Source of the DNA: an uncultured Verrucomicrobiota bacterium
GTDB taxonomy: Bacteria > Verrucomicrobiota > Kiritimatiellia > CAIVKH01
Length of the DNA stretch: 64,000 bases
NCBI GenBank assembly: GCA_937996795.1
Contig: CALKUH010000036.1
Coordinates: forward strand, 1 to 64,000
Direction of reading: 5' to 3'
Part shown: positions 1 through 7,963 of the stretch, piece after piece
How positions within the stretch are numbered: position 1 is the first letter of the stretch
Layout: each line of letters opens with the position of its first letter
Program-made: the position numbers and the translations under genes
The notes under the pieces: model-generated
Told to the model about the DNA's origin: nothing
The model's database searches: none
The model's input: only the letters and a program-made list of their open reading frames with translations

Positions 1-342
<342 letters not shown>

Positions 343-420
343 TTATTACTCTTTTTCGGTGAACGTATGGGCCCATCCTATGCAATGTTATTTTCGTCCC
401 GCCTGAGCGGGACAACGATT

Positions 421-534
421 TCCGGTGACCATAGCGAGGGGGAAACACCCGTTCCCATTCCGAACACGGCAGTTAAGACCTTCAGCGGCGATGGTACTGA
501 GGTGTAGTCCTCGGGAGAGTAGCACGTTGCCGGA
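421..534 (+). rRNA. 5S ribosomal RNA
   Basis: A 114-nt 5S rRNA whose ends pair (TCCGG with CCGGA). The internal blocks CCGTTCCCATTCCGAACACG and the AGTTAAG segment are diagnostic of bacterial 5S loops B and C. It follows the 23S end after about 80 nt and is followed at once by a strong terminator, so it closes the rRNA operon. Confidence 0.96.
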
Positions 535-542
535 TTTATTTC

Positions 543-582
543 GAAAGGCCGCCGATCATACGATCGGCGGCCTTTCTTTTTT
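543..582 (+). terminator. Rho-independent terminator of the rRNA operon
   Basis: A perfect 15-bp stem (arms 543-557 and 562-576) with the 4-nt loop ATAC is followed by six T residues. It lies 8 nt after the 5S gene, so it should end the rRNA transcript. Confidence 0.93.
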
Positions 583-593
583 CTCATCGAAGC

Positions 594-622
594 TTGCCTG
601 CGCATGGGCCTGCTTCTATATT
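594..622 (+). promoter_or_regulatory. Candidate sigma-70-type promoter for rpsA
   Basis: TTGCCT (594-599) and TATATT (617-622) are separated by exactly 17 nt, close to the sigma-70 consensus. The pair lies just downstream of the rRNA terminator and would start transcription near 629, giving rpsA a leader of about 80 nt. Identified by sequence match only. Confidence 0.55.
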
Positions 623-633
623 CCGCCCTTTTA

Positions 634-688
634 CGCCGGGATCCGCGCCTGTTGCGCGTCCGGCGAAACCGCATCGGCCCGTGTGGGC
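634..688 (+). promoter_or_regulatory. Structured 5' leader of rpsA (two hairpins)
   Basis: CGCCGG (634-639) pairs with CCGGCG (660-665), and inside it CGCGC (644-648) pairs with GCGCG (654-658). A smaller hairpin GCCC-GTGT-GGGC follows at 677-688. The structure ends just before the ribosome-binding site at 704-708. S1 represses its own translation through the mRNA leader in enterobacteria. A similar role here is inference. Confidence 0.45.
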
Positions 689-711
689 GGAGCGGACGCA
701 AACAGGAGAAC

Positions 712-2463
712 ATGTCAGTGGCCAAGAAAACCAAACAACCAGCCAGTGCGCCATCCGGAATGGCCGCGCTGTACGATGAAACCCTTCGCAACTTCACCGA
801 GGGGGCGATCGTCGTAGGGCGCGTGCTCGATGTGCGCCCGAATGAAGTCCTTGTCGACATTGGGTACAAATCGGAAGGCATTCTGCCGATCGCCGAATTT
901 AAGAGCCCCGATGAAGTGAAGCCGGGCGACCAGATTGAAGTGCTGCTCGAGAAACTCGAAGATGACCAGGGCATGGTCATGGTCAGCAAGCGCCGCGCCG
1001 AACAGCAGCGCAACTGGGATCGCGTGCTCGCCAACTATGTTGAGGGCGGCACGATCAAGGGCGCCGTCAAGGGTCGCGTCAAGGGTGGCCTGATCGTCGA
1101 TGTCGGCGTGGACGCGTTCCTTCCCGGCTCTCAACTCGATGTGGTGCCGGTCCGGAATCCCGAGGACTACTACGACCGCGAACTCGAGTTCAAGATCATC
1201 AAAATCAATCGCGATCGCCGCAATATCGTCGTTTCCCGCCGCGAACTGCTGGAAGACAAGCGTCGCGAGCAGAAGAAGACGCTCATGGGCGAAATCCAGA
1301 TCGGCCAGGTTCGCCATGGCGTGGTGAAGAACATCACCGACTTCGGCGCCTTCGTCGATCTCAACGGCATGGACGGCCTGCTGCATATCACCGATATGAG
1401 CTGGGGCCGCGTTAACCACCCGTCCGAGGTGGTGAAGGTGGGCCAGGAACTCGATGTCATGATCCTGGATGTGGATCGCGACAAGGACCGCATTTCGCTC
1501 GGCTTGAAGCAAATCGCCCGCAATCCGTGGGACGATATTGAACGGAAGTACCCGGTTGGCACCCGCGTCAAGGGCAAGGTGGTCAATCTTGTGCCCTATG
1601 GCGCGTTCGTCGAAATCGAGGAAGGCGTCGAAGGCATGGTGCACGTTTCCGAAATTTCGTGGACGAAGCGCGTGGCGAAAGCCTCCGATGCGCTGACCGC
1701 GGGTCAGGAAGTCGAAGCCGTGGTGCTCAACGTCAATCGGGACGAGCAGAAGATTTCGCTCGGCATCCGGCAGACCGAGGCGAACCCGTGGAGCAAGGCG
1801 CAGGAACACTACGCCATCGGGGCGCGCGTCAAAGGCGCGGTCCGCAACTTCACGTCGTATGGCGCGTTCGTCGAACTCGAGCCCGGCATCGATGGCATGA
1901 TCCATGTGTCCGACATGTCGTGGACGCGCAAGATCAACCATCCCTCCGAAGTCCTCAAGAAGGGCGACGAGGTCGAAGCTGTGGTGCTTGAGGTCGATGC
2001 GGCGAACCAGCGGATCAGCCTCGGCCTCAAACAGGCCCAGAACGATCCGTGGAGCAGCATCACCCAGCGCTTCAAGGTCGGCCAGATGGTCAAGGGCAAG
2101 GTCTCCAAGCTCGCTTCGTTCGGCGCGTTCGTCGAAATCGAAGAGGGCATCGACGGCCTGGTCCATATCAGCCAGATCAGCGACGAGCGTGTCCAGAAGG
2201 TCAAGGACGCGCTCCAGCCCGGCCAGGAAGTGGAAGCCCGCGTGATCAAGATCGATCCGGTCGAACGCCGCATCGGGTTGAGCATCAAGGCTGCCAAGCT
2301 GCCTGACGACCAGTTCGTGGTCGATGACTCCATGCTGGAAGGCCTCCGCCCGGGTGAAGACTTGGTCGACCTCGCCGGCGCCTTCGACGAAGCCTTTGGC
2401 GCTGCTCCTCAGACCGAGGAATGGCATCCGGGTCAGAAAAAGAAGGACGCGGACGCGAGCTAA
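712..2463 (+). CDS. rpsA: 30S ribosomal protein S1
   Basis: Ribosomal protein S1 binds mRNA on the small subunit and helps initiate translation of structured or weakly ribosome-bound messages. The 583-residue product has six S1 (OB-fold) repeats at roughly residues 30-100, 115-182, 200-268, 285-355, 372-442 and 459-527. The later repeats carry the recurring pattern G-x-V-x3-x-x-FGAFV(E/D) and GLVHIS/GMIHVS. Length and repeat number match classical six-domain S1. The chosen ATG has a good AGGAG 4 nt upstream and gives the normal lysine-rich start MSVAKKTK. The same frame stays open for 36 codons further upstream, but that stretch is the leader RNA and looks non-coding. It is a single-gene unit between a promoter candidate and a strong terminator. 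Confidence 0.97.
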   Translation: MSVAKKTKQPASAPSGMAALYDETLRNFTEGAIVVGRVLDVRPNEVLVDIGYKSEGILPIAEFKSPDEVKPGDQIEVLLEKLEDDQGMVMVSKRRAEQQRNWDRVLANYVEGGTIKGAVKGRVKGGLIVDVGVDAFLPGSQLDVVPVRNPEDYYDRELEFKIIKINRDRRNIVVSRRELLEDKRREQKKTLMGEIQIGQVRHGVVKNITDFGAFVDLNGMDGLLHITDMSWGRVNHPSEVVKVGQELDVMILDVDRDKDRISLGLKQIARNPWDDIERKYPVGTRVKGKVVNLVPYGAFVEIEEGVEGMVHVSEISWTKRVAKASDALTAGQEVEAVVLNVNRDEQKISLGIRQTEANPWSKAQEHYAIGARVKGAVRNFTSYGAFVELEPGIDGMIHVSDMSWTRKINHPSEVLKKGDEVEAVVLEVDAANQRISLGLKQAQNDPWSSITQRFKVGQMVKGKVSKLASFGAFVEIEEGIDGLVHISQISDERVQKVKDALQPGQEVEARVIKIDPVERRIGLSIKAAKLPDDQFVVDDSMLEGLRPGEDLVDLAGAFDEAFGAAPQTEEWHPGQKKKDADAS

Positions 2464-2485
2464 CCTGCGCGACAGCGATCAATAG

Positions 2486-2522
2486 ACAGCGCCGGCCCGT
2501 TCGGGCCGGCGCTGTTTTTTTT
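2486..2522 (+). terminator. Rho-independent terminator after rpsA
   Basis: A perfect 13-bp GC-rich stem (2486-2498 with 2503-2515, loop GTTC) runs directly into an unbroken T tract. It separates rpsA from tyrS. Confidence 0.93.
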
Positions 2523-2588
2523 CGTGCGCATATGATCGCGACAACCTCCCGATTGCCCTTGCGTGAGCCCTGTGGCACAGTGCGCGCC

Positions 2589-3749
2589 ATGAGTGTCATA
2601 GACGAATTGGCCGCACGCAGCGTGGATCTAATTTCGCGCGCGGAACTGGAAGCAAAGCTTAAAGAGGGTCGTCCGCTCCGCATCAAATACGGCGCGGATC
2701 CATCCGCCCCGGACCTGCATCTGGGCCATGTCGTCGGATTGAACAAGCTCCGCGAATTCCAAGCGGCCGGCCACACCGTCGTATTTATCATCGGCGACTT
2801 CACGGCCATGATTGGCGATCCCTCCGGCCGCTCACAAACGCGCAAGCCTTTGTCGCGCGAGCAGGTGAAAGCCAATGCCGAAACGTACCAGCGACAGGTG
2901 TTTCAGATCCTGGACCCGGCGCGGACGGAGATGCGCTTTAATTCGGAATGGCTGTCCCCCATGGGGTTTGAAGATGTCGTTCGCCTGTCCTCGAAGGTAA
3001 CGGTTGCACAGATGCTGGCGCGCGAGGATTTTTCCAAACGCTATGCCGAGAACGCTCCGATTTCACTGGTGGAGTTCCTGTACCCGCTCATCCAGGCCTA
3101 TGACTCGGTGATGGTGAAAGCCGATGTGGAACTGGGCGGCACGGACCAGTTGTTTAACCTTCTGCTCGGGCGCGAACTGCAAAAAGAAATGGGGCAGGCG
3201 CCCCAGGTGGTGATGACGCTTCCGCTGTTGGAGGGCCTGGACGGTGTCCAGAAGATGAGCAAAAGCCTTGGCAATTATATCGGGGTCACGGACGCGCCGC
3301 GCGATATGTTCGGCAAGGTCATGTCGATCAGCGATGCGCTCATGTGGCGCTATTACGAACTGGTGCTTTGCCGGGATGCCTCATCGATCAATGCGGCGCG
3401 CACGTTGCATCCGCGTATTGCGAAGGACCAGCTGGCGCAGGCGATCGTGGCCCGTTTTCACGGTGAGGCGGCGGCTGTCGAGGCCTCCGCGGAGTTCTCT
3501 CGTGTGTTTTCGCAAAGTGAACTGCCCAGCGATATTCCCGACATTCAAATCGCGGAATCGGAGCTTGGCGTCGTGGCCCTCCTCGTCCGTTGCAAGTTGG
3601 CTGCGAGCAACGGCGAGGCCAAGCGATTGGTGGAGCAGGGGGCTGTTCGCATAGATGAGCAGCGGGTATCCGATCCACGTGCCGTGGTGGGTCTGCGGCC
3701 TGGACTGGTGATTCGCGCGGGCAAGCGGGGATTCGCCCGGATCAGTTGA
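2589..3749 (+). CDS. tyrS: Tyrosyl-tRNA synthetase
   Basis: Attaches tyrosine to tRNA-Tyr in the cytoplasm. The 386-residue protein has the class I signatures: HLGH at residues 44-47 and KMSKS at 222-226, with the tyrosine pocket in between (YPLIQAYDSV, GGTDQ). The last 55 or so residues form an S4 RNA-binding domain ending in a short basic tail. HLGH rather than HIGH, and the length, fit the TyrRS subgroup often called TyrZ-like. The ATG giving MSVIDEL is preferred because the family motifs begin at the usual distance. No clear Shine-Dalgarno lies before it, and an in-frame ATG 19 codons upstream has none either. It converges with the histidine kinase gene, overlapping it by 8 nt. Confidence 0.96.
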   Translation: MSVIDELAARSVDLISRAELEAKLKEGRPLRIKYGADPSAPDLHLGHVVGLNKLREFQAAGHTVVFIIGDFTAMIGDPSGRSQTRKPLSREQVKANAETYQRQVFQILDPARTEMRFNSEWLSPMGFEDVVRLSSKVTVAQMLAREDFSKRYAENAPISLVEFLYPLIQAYDSVMVKADVELGGTDQLFNLLLGRELQKEMGQAPQVVMTLPLLEGLDGVQKMSKSLGNYIGVTDAPRDMFGKVMSISDALMWRYYELVLCRDASSINAARTLHPRIAKDQLAQAIVARFHGEAAAVEASAEFSRVFSQSELPSDIPDIQIAESELGVVALLVRCKLAASNGEAKRLVEQGAVRIDEQRVSDPRAVVGLRPGLVIRAGKRGFARIS

Positions 3750-5658
3750 CGCCGTGCTGCGTTGCGCCTCCGGGCATTTCGACCGGGAGCCGCAGCACGA
3801 AACGCGTGCCTTTCCCCGGCTCGCTTTCCACGCGGAGTGTCCCGCCGAGGCGCTGGGTTAGTTTTTCACAAATCGCCAAGCCCAAGCCATGACTGTCCTT
3901 GCGCCCGATCCCGGCGCTGCCCCGTTGGAAGGGCTCAAAGGCATGGTTTATTTCGTTGGGTGACATTCCGGGACCCGTGTCGGAAACCTGGAACTCAACG
4001 TCGCCATTCACAATCCGGCAGTCTAATTCGACCCATCCACGGTCCGTGTATTTGACGGCGTTGGAAAGCAGGTTGACCAGAATCTGTTCCAGACGGTTGG
4101 GGTCGCTTTTGATTTCAAGATGCGACGAGGACCGGGCGAAGCGAATCGCAAGCCCCTTTGAACGGGCTTGCAGCAGGATACTGGAGTGTGCGCGCTGCAG
4201 GATTTCATCCACGGATATCCGCTGTGCGGAGATGGGCAGTTTGCCGGCTTCAAGGCGGGAGAGTTCCAGCATGTTGCCGACGAGTCGCTCCATGCTTTCG
4301 GTCGCGCGTTCGATGGCCGTCCAGGATTCTTCCTCATCGCCCTCCTGCTCGCGCAACAAACCGGCGTGCCCTTTGATGACCTGGAGCGGGGAGCGCAGGT
4401 CATGAGCGACCATGGCGAGCACATCCGATTTGATCTTGCTCGCCTGCTCAACCTGGTCGATTTCCCGCAGAAGCTCCTTTTTCGCGCGAAGCGCCTCCCG
4501 CAGTTGCATGACCGCGCCGCGCAGGATTTCCACCTCTTCCAAGCGGGAGGACTCATCGTGCGGCGCCACTCGCGTGTGCCCTTTGCTGATCTCCTGAAGT
4601 TCCGCGGCGAGCGCACGGAGCGATGCCGCAAGACGCGAGGCTAGAAACCCGCTGAATCCGGTCACAAGGGCTACGACCAGGGCGGCGGCCACAATGGCCT
4701 TGCGCATGGCATCGCGCAGACCCGGCGCAAGGGCCCGTTCCGGCATGAGCACGCCGCAATACCATCCCATTTCACCGGCGACCGGCGATTGGCGCAGGGC
4801 GAGAAGGTGGGTCTCTCCCTGGATCGTTACACGCGTTGTTTTGTCACGGTCCAGTCGTCTCTCGCGCCACAGGGTGCGGATGCTGTCGGAGGACTGTGTG
4901 GCCGACGCGCCTGTCGGAGGCGAGGGTAGAATGACCGCTCCGTCCTCGTGAACAACAAATGAGAATCCCGAATCTCCGCTATGAAGTGAGGACAAGAAGG
5001 CCGCGACGTGTTCGATAAACAGGTCGACGGTTAGCACCCCGCGCACGCGGCCCTCTGGATCCCGCACCGCTTGCGCGATGGTCACGCCCCGGCGTCCCTC
5101 ATTAAATGTGAAGGTGGATGTCCAGACCACTGTGGTCCGAGCCGAGGCCAGTGCGAACCAATCCCGACTGCGGGGATCATATTCAGGATAGTTTGCGTCA
5201 ATCGGTACAAGCGCGCCGTTTGAGATGAGATATTCCTCCGGTTTCCCCTGGCGCCGGGATGGATCGGATCGGTTGAGGACAACGTGCCCGTCCTCGGTCC
5301 GGCGCACACCAACGAATCGTCCGTCCGTTGCATCCGCCCACGAGATCCAGGCGAGATGAGGTTGGTGGCGGAGCCGTTCTCCCAGGTATCGGCCGAGTGT
5401 TTCATGATCGCCGATCGGAAGCAGGTCGCGCTGGGCGCGGTCCGCAAGTTCACCGAGCAGGGAAACCCCGGGCGAGAATTGAAGGCGCGCTTGCTCTGCG
5501 ATGGACTGCTTGATCGTCGCGAATACCGCATGCTGAAGCCGGACTTCGGCTTGCCTCGTGAAGTGGTACGCCACGGCGATGAGGATGGCCGAGGTCAGCA
5601 GAATACTTCCGACCACAAGAGTCAGCGTGGCCGTGCGAATACCAAATGAGGCGCGCAT
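3742..5658 (-). CDS. Cache-domain membrane sensor histidine kinase
   Basis: A membrane two-component sensor that should autophosphorylate in response to an extracytoplasmic ligand. The 638 residues run as follows: membrane segment at about 9-31; a periplasmic region of about 285 residues with the dCache signature DPRSRDWF at 161-168; second membrane segment at about 319-341; a HAMP-like linker and short coiled coil; HisKA with phospho-acceptor His419 (MVAHDLRSPLQ); HATPase_c with N-box near 529-537, G1 DTGPG at 560-564 and G2 GLGLAI at 591-596. All catalytic motifs are intact. No response regulator lies next to it, so it is an orphan in this window. The ATG is preferred over an in-frame TTG 16 codons upstream. 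The true ligand cannot be read from sequence. Confidence 0.92.
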   Translation of the reverse strand: MRASFGIRTATLTLVVGSILLTSAILIAVAYHFTRQAEVRLQHAVFATIKQSIAEQARLQFSPGVSLLGELADRAQRDLLPIGDHETLGRYLGERLRHQPHLAWISWADATDGRFVGVRRTEDGHVVLNRSDPSRRQGKPEEYLISNGALVPIDANYPEYDPRSRDWFALASARTTVVWTSTFTFNEGRRGVTIAQAVRDPEGRVRGVLTVDLFIEHVAAFLSSLHSGDSGFSFVVHEDGAVILPSPPTGASATQSSDSIRTLWRERRLDRDKTTRVTIQGETHLLALRQSPVAGEMGWYCGVLMPERALAPGLRDAMRKAIVAAALVVALVTGFSGFLASRLAASLRALAAELQEISKGHTRVAPHDESSRLEEVEILRGAVMQLREALRAKKELLREIDQVEQASKIKSDVLAMVAHDLRSPLQVIKGHAGLLREQEGDEEESWTAIERATESMERLVGNMLELSRLEAGKLPISAQRISVDEILQRAHSSILLQARSKGLAIRFARSSSHLEIKSDPNRLEQILVNLLSNAVKYTDRGWVELDCRIVNGDVEFQVSDTGPGMSPNEINHAFEPFQRGSAGIGRKDSHGLGLAICEKLTQRLGGTLRVESEPGKGTRFVLRLPVEMPGGATQHGVN

Positions 5659-5712
5659 GGCGGTTACCGTTGTAAAAAGCCTAGACGCCAGCCCGCTCCC
5701 GGGCAAGGCTCA

Positions 5713-5741
5713 TTGCGAAAACGACGGGCTTAACTTACACT
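5713..5741 (+). promoter_or_regulatory. Candidate promoter for tRNA-Arg and alr
   Basis: TTGCGA (5713-5718) and TACACT (5736-5741) are spaced by 17 nt, each matching the sigma-70 consensus at four of six positions. Transcription would begin around 5748, about 16 nt before the tRNA. Sequence match only. Confidence 0.45.
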
Positions 5742-5763
5742 CGAACGCTTGGAACACAGGCAT

Positions 5764-5840
5764 GCCCTCGTAGCTCAGCTGGACAGAGCATCGGATTTCT
5801 ACTCCGGCGGTCGCAGGTTCGACTCCTGCCGAGGGCGCCA
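5764..5840 (+). tRNA. tRNA-Arg (anticodon TCT)
   Basis: A complete 77-nt cloverleaf. The acceptor arms GCCCTCG and CGAGGGC pair perfectly. The anticodon loop TTTCTAC gives anticodon TCT, the T loop contains GGTTCGACTCC, and the CCA end is encoded. It decodes AGA and AGG codons. The alr start codon follows 8 nt later on the same strand. Confidence 0.97.
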
Positions 5841-5848
5841 CCAACGAT

Positions 5849-6979
5849 ATGATTGCGCCTTGGGTACAGATTGATCTGGCGGTATTGGATCGCAATGTGC
5901 GTGCGATGCGCGATGCGCTTGGTCCTCGCACGTCGCTTGTCATGGTCGTCAAGGCGAATGCGTACGGGCATGGGCTTACGCCCGTGGCGCGTCAGGCGGC
6001 GCGATCCGGGGTCCGCTGGTTTGCCGTGGCGTATTTGCGCGAAGCGTTGCAGGTGCGCGCGGTGTGTGAAGATGCCGAGATTGTCATCCTGGGCGCGGTC
6101 ATGCCGGATGACGTGCCGACCCTGCTGGAAAACCGGCTGCTTCCCGTCATCGTTGACGAAGAGCAAGGACGCGCCCTGGCCCGGGCGGCACGCGCGCGCG
6201 GCGCGGTGTTGCGGGCGCATTTGAAGGTGGACACAGGGATGGGCCGCTTCGGTGTGCCGTGGGCGGATGGCATCCGTGTCTATGAACGATTGGCGCGCGA
6301 GGCCGGTCTTGATCTTACGGGGCTATGCACGCATTTTGCCTCGGTTGAGCCGCGCAAGCCCTCGCTCGGACCCGAACAGATGGAGCGATTCCTGCGCATC
6401 GAGGAGGCGATCCGCCGCATGTCGGCGCAGCCGCTGTTCCGTCATGTGTCGAGCAGCCGCGCGTTTCTGTACCAGCAGGAGTGGGATCTCGACGGCGTGC
6501 GCCCCGGTATCGCCGCCTATGGGTATGGCGCCCGCGAGCGCGGCATGCGCGTGGCGACCGAGCCCGTGCTGCAATGGCGCACCGGGGTGATGCAGGTCAA
6601 GCGGGTGCCCGCCGGGTTTGGCGTCGGCTACTACAGCACGTATGTAACTCCCGCGCCGACCACGCTGGCGACGCTGGCCGTTGGATATGCCGATGGGTAT
6701 CACCGCGCGCTCAGCAACAAAGGCTTTGTCCTGATCCGCGGCCGCCGGTGCGCGGTTGTCGGGCGCGTCAGCATGAATTGGATCACGGTCGACTGCGGGC
6801 CCGACGCCGATGTGGCGCCCGGCGACGAGGCGGTGCTGATTGGACGGCAGGGGAATGAATCGATCTGGGCCGACGAACTCGCGCGTCTCGCCCGAACGAT
6901 TCCCTATGAAATGCTCACGAGCATCCAGAGCGCGAGCGAACGGCATTACGTCAGCGCGCCCAGTCTGCCGTTGGGGTAG
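5849..6979 (+). CDS. alr: Alanine racemase
   Basis: A PLP enzyme interconverting L- and D-alanine, supplying D-Ala for peptidoglycan. The 376-residue protein has the PLP-binding lysine at K35 in VVKANAYGHG. The second catalytic base is expected at Y261, in GVGYYSTY, which aligns with the usual VSYGATY. The substrate-loop motif VRPGIAAYG and the C-terminal GRVSMNWITVD are also present. Length is normal for the family. The ATG is only 8 nt after the CCA of tRNA-Arg and no Shine-Dalgarno is visible, so the message may be processed out of a tRNA-mRNA co-transcript. It converges with the Bat operon, with 15 nt between the stop codons. Confidence 0.95.
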   Translation: MIAPWVQIDLAVLDRNVRAMRDALGPRTSLVMVVKANAYGHGLTPVARQAARSGVRWFAVAYLREALQVRAVCEDAEIVILGAVMPDDVPTLLENRLLPVIVDEEQGRALARAARARGAVLRAHLKVDTGMGRFGVPWADGIRVYERLAREAGLDLTGLCTHFASVEPRKPSLGPEQMERFLRIEEAIRRMSAQPLFRHVSSSRAFLYQQEWDLDGVRPGIAAYGYGARERGMRVATEPVLQWRTGVMQVKRVPAGFGVGYYSTYVTPAPTTLATLAVGYADGYHRALSNKGFVLIRGRRCAVVGRVSMNWITVDCGPDADVAPGDEAVLIGRQGNESIWADELARLARTIPYEMLTSIQSASERHYVSAPSLPLG

Positions 6980-6994
6980 CGTCGGCGGCGAATG

Positions 6995-7204
6995 TTAGTG
7001 CCGCATCCACCAGCGCGCGCTGGCGGCGATGAAGAAAATCCCCGCGAGCGTCACCGTCACGACGAGGACAAAGCGAAAGCGTTCCTCCTGGACGAGAAAC
7101 GCACTCTGCGCGCGGACAAAAAAGGCCGCCGACGTCCCCAATGCAAGGGTGAGCAAGCCCGAGGTCACGAGGCCGCGCGTCGAATGTCCTGGAATTTCAG
7201 CCAC
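6995..7204 (-). CDS. Small two-span membrane protein at the end of the Bat operon
   Basis: A 69-residue protein of unknown function with two hydrophobic stretches (about residues 12-32 and 44-64) and a basic tail ending RWWMRH. It starts 12 nt after the batE stop on the same strand and ends just before the convergent alr stop, so it is probably the last cistron of the operon. I recognise no family. The case for it being real rests on position, coherent hydrophobic segments and the lack of a competing gene. Confidence 0.6.
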   Translation of the reverse strand: MAEIPGHSTRGLVTSGLLTLALGTSAAFFVRAQSAFLVQEERFRFVLVVTVTLAGIFFIAASARWWMRH

Positions 7205-7216
7205 GACGTCACCGTA

Positions 7217-7963
7217 TCACAGCGCCGGAGGCGAAGCGAGCTTCACGATGGCGCAGGCCTCGGCGGGCACCCAGCCTTCCTTCCGGCCCGACGTTACGCG
7301 GAGCCATTCCCCGGTTTGCGACACCAGCGTGACGGTGTCGCCTTCCGGCGCCTGGAAGTGGGGAGTGGACGAGGCCAGCGGTGCAAAACGAACCGCCTCG
7401 TCACGGAGCAACACCACATCGGGGTTGTTTTGGTTAACGCGCCAATAGATGGTTCCTGCGAGTGACACCGCCAGAAGGCCGCCGCAGCAGATGAGCGGAG
7501 GCCGGGCCCAGCGCCGTCCGGCGGGCACGAGCATGGTGAAGCCTGCCAGCAGGGCGCTCACCCACCAGGATGCGATCAGGAGAATATTCCATTCGCGTGC
7601 GGATAGTTCGCCCAGGGTGCGGTCGAGCAGGGAGGGGCGATGCACAGGCAGGCCAGCCTCCTTCATCACGAACGCCAGATTGGCCGCGGCATCGGCGTCG
7701 CGAGGATGCATCAACAGCGCGGCTCGATAGCTCGCGATGGCCGCACCCGTGCGGCCCAGGCGGGCGAGCGTGTTGCCGCGGTTGTAGTGCAGCGCGAGGC
7801 TGGACCATCCGTCCCGCAGAAGCCCGTCGTAGTGTTCCAGCGCGCGCGAATAGTCCCGGGTATCGTAGGCCTGTTGGGCTGCCTGCATGCGGGCGGACGG
7901 TTCCGGGCCGGCGTTTCCCGCGACGGGCAACAGGAAGACCAGACAGAGGAACAGGACCTTCAT
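7217..7963 (-). CDS. batE: BatE-like TPR and SH3-domain protein
   Basis: A 248-residue envelope protein. It has a signal peptide (about 1-18), tetratricopeptide-type repeats at about 25-105 (Y-x-x-R-D-Y-x-x-A and N-R-G-N-x-x-A-x-L-G), two membrane segments in the 125-175 region, and a C-terminal SH3b-like domain ending with the pattern GEWLRV-x-GRKEGWVPAEA. This TPR-TM-SH3 order is that of BatE in Bacteroides and other Bat operons, where the products are linked to aerotolerance or envelope stress by an unknown mechanism. Its ATG overlaps the batD stop codon by 4 nt (ATGA). Confidence 0.85.
   Translation of the reverse strand: MKVLFLCLVFLLPVAGNAGPEPSARMQAAQQAYDTRDYSRALEHYDGLLRDGWSSLALHYNRGNTLARLGRTGAAIASYRAALLMHPRDADAAANLAFVMKEAGLPVHRPSLLDRTLGELSAREWNILLIASWWVSALLAGFTMLVPAGRRWARPPLICCGGLLAVSLAGTIYWRVNQNNPDVVLLRDEAVRFAPLASSTPHFQAPEGDTVTLVSQTGEWLRVTSGRKEGWVPAEACAIVKLASPPAL

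Noticed and set aside
715..2427. Long open frame on the minus strand opposite rpsA
   Set aside because: It is the reverse complement of a six-domain S1 gene and has a low-complexity, Ala/Asp/His-rich composition typical of GC-rich antisense frames. It lacks any domain.
6977..7000. Bidirectional terminator between alr and the Bat operon
   Set aside because: Only a weak 5-bp GCGGC/GCCGC pairing is present and it has no T tracts.
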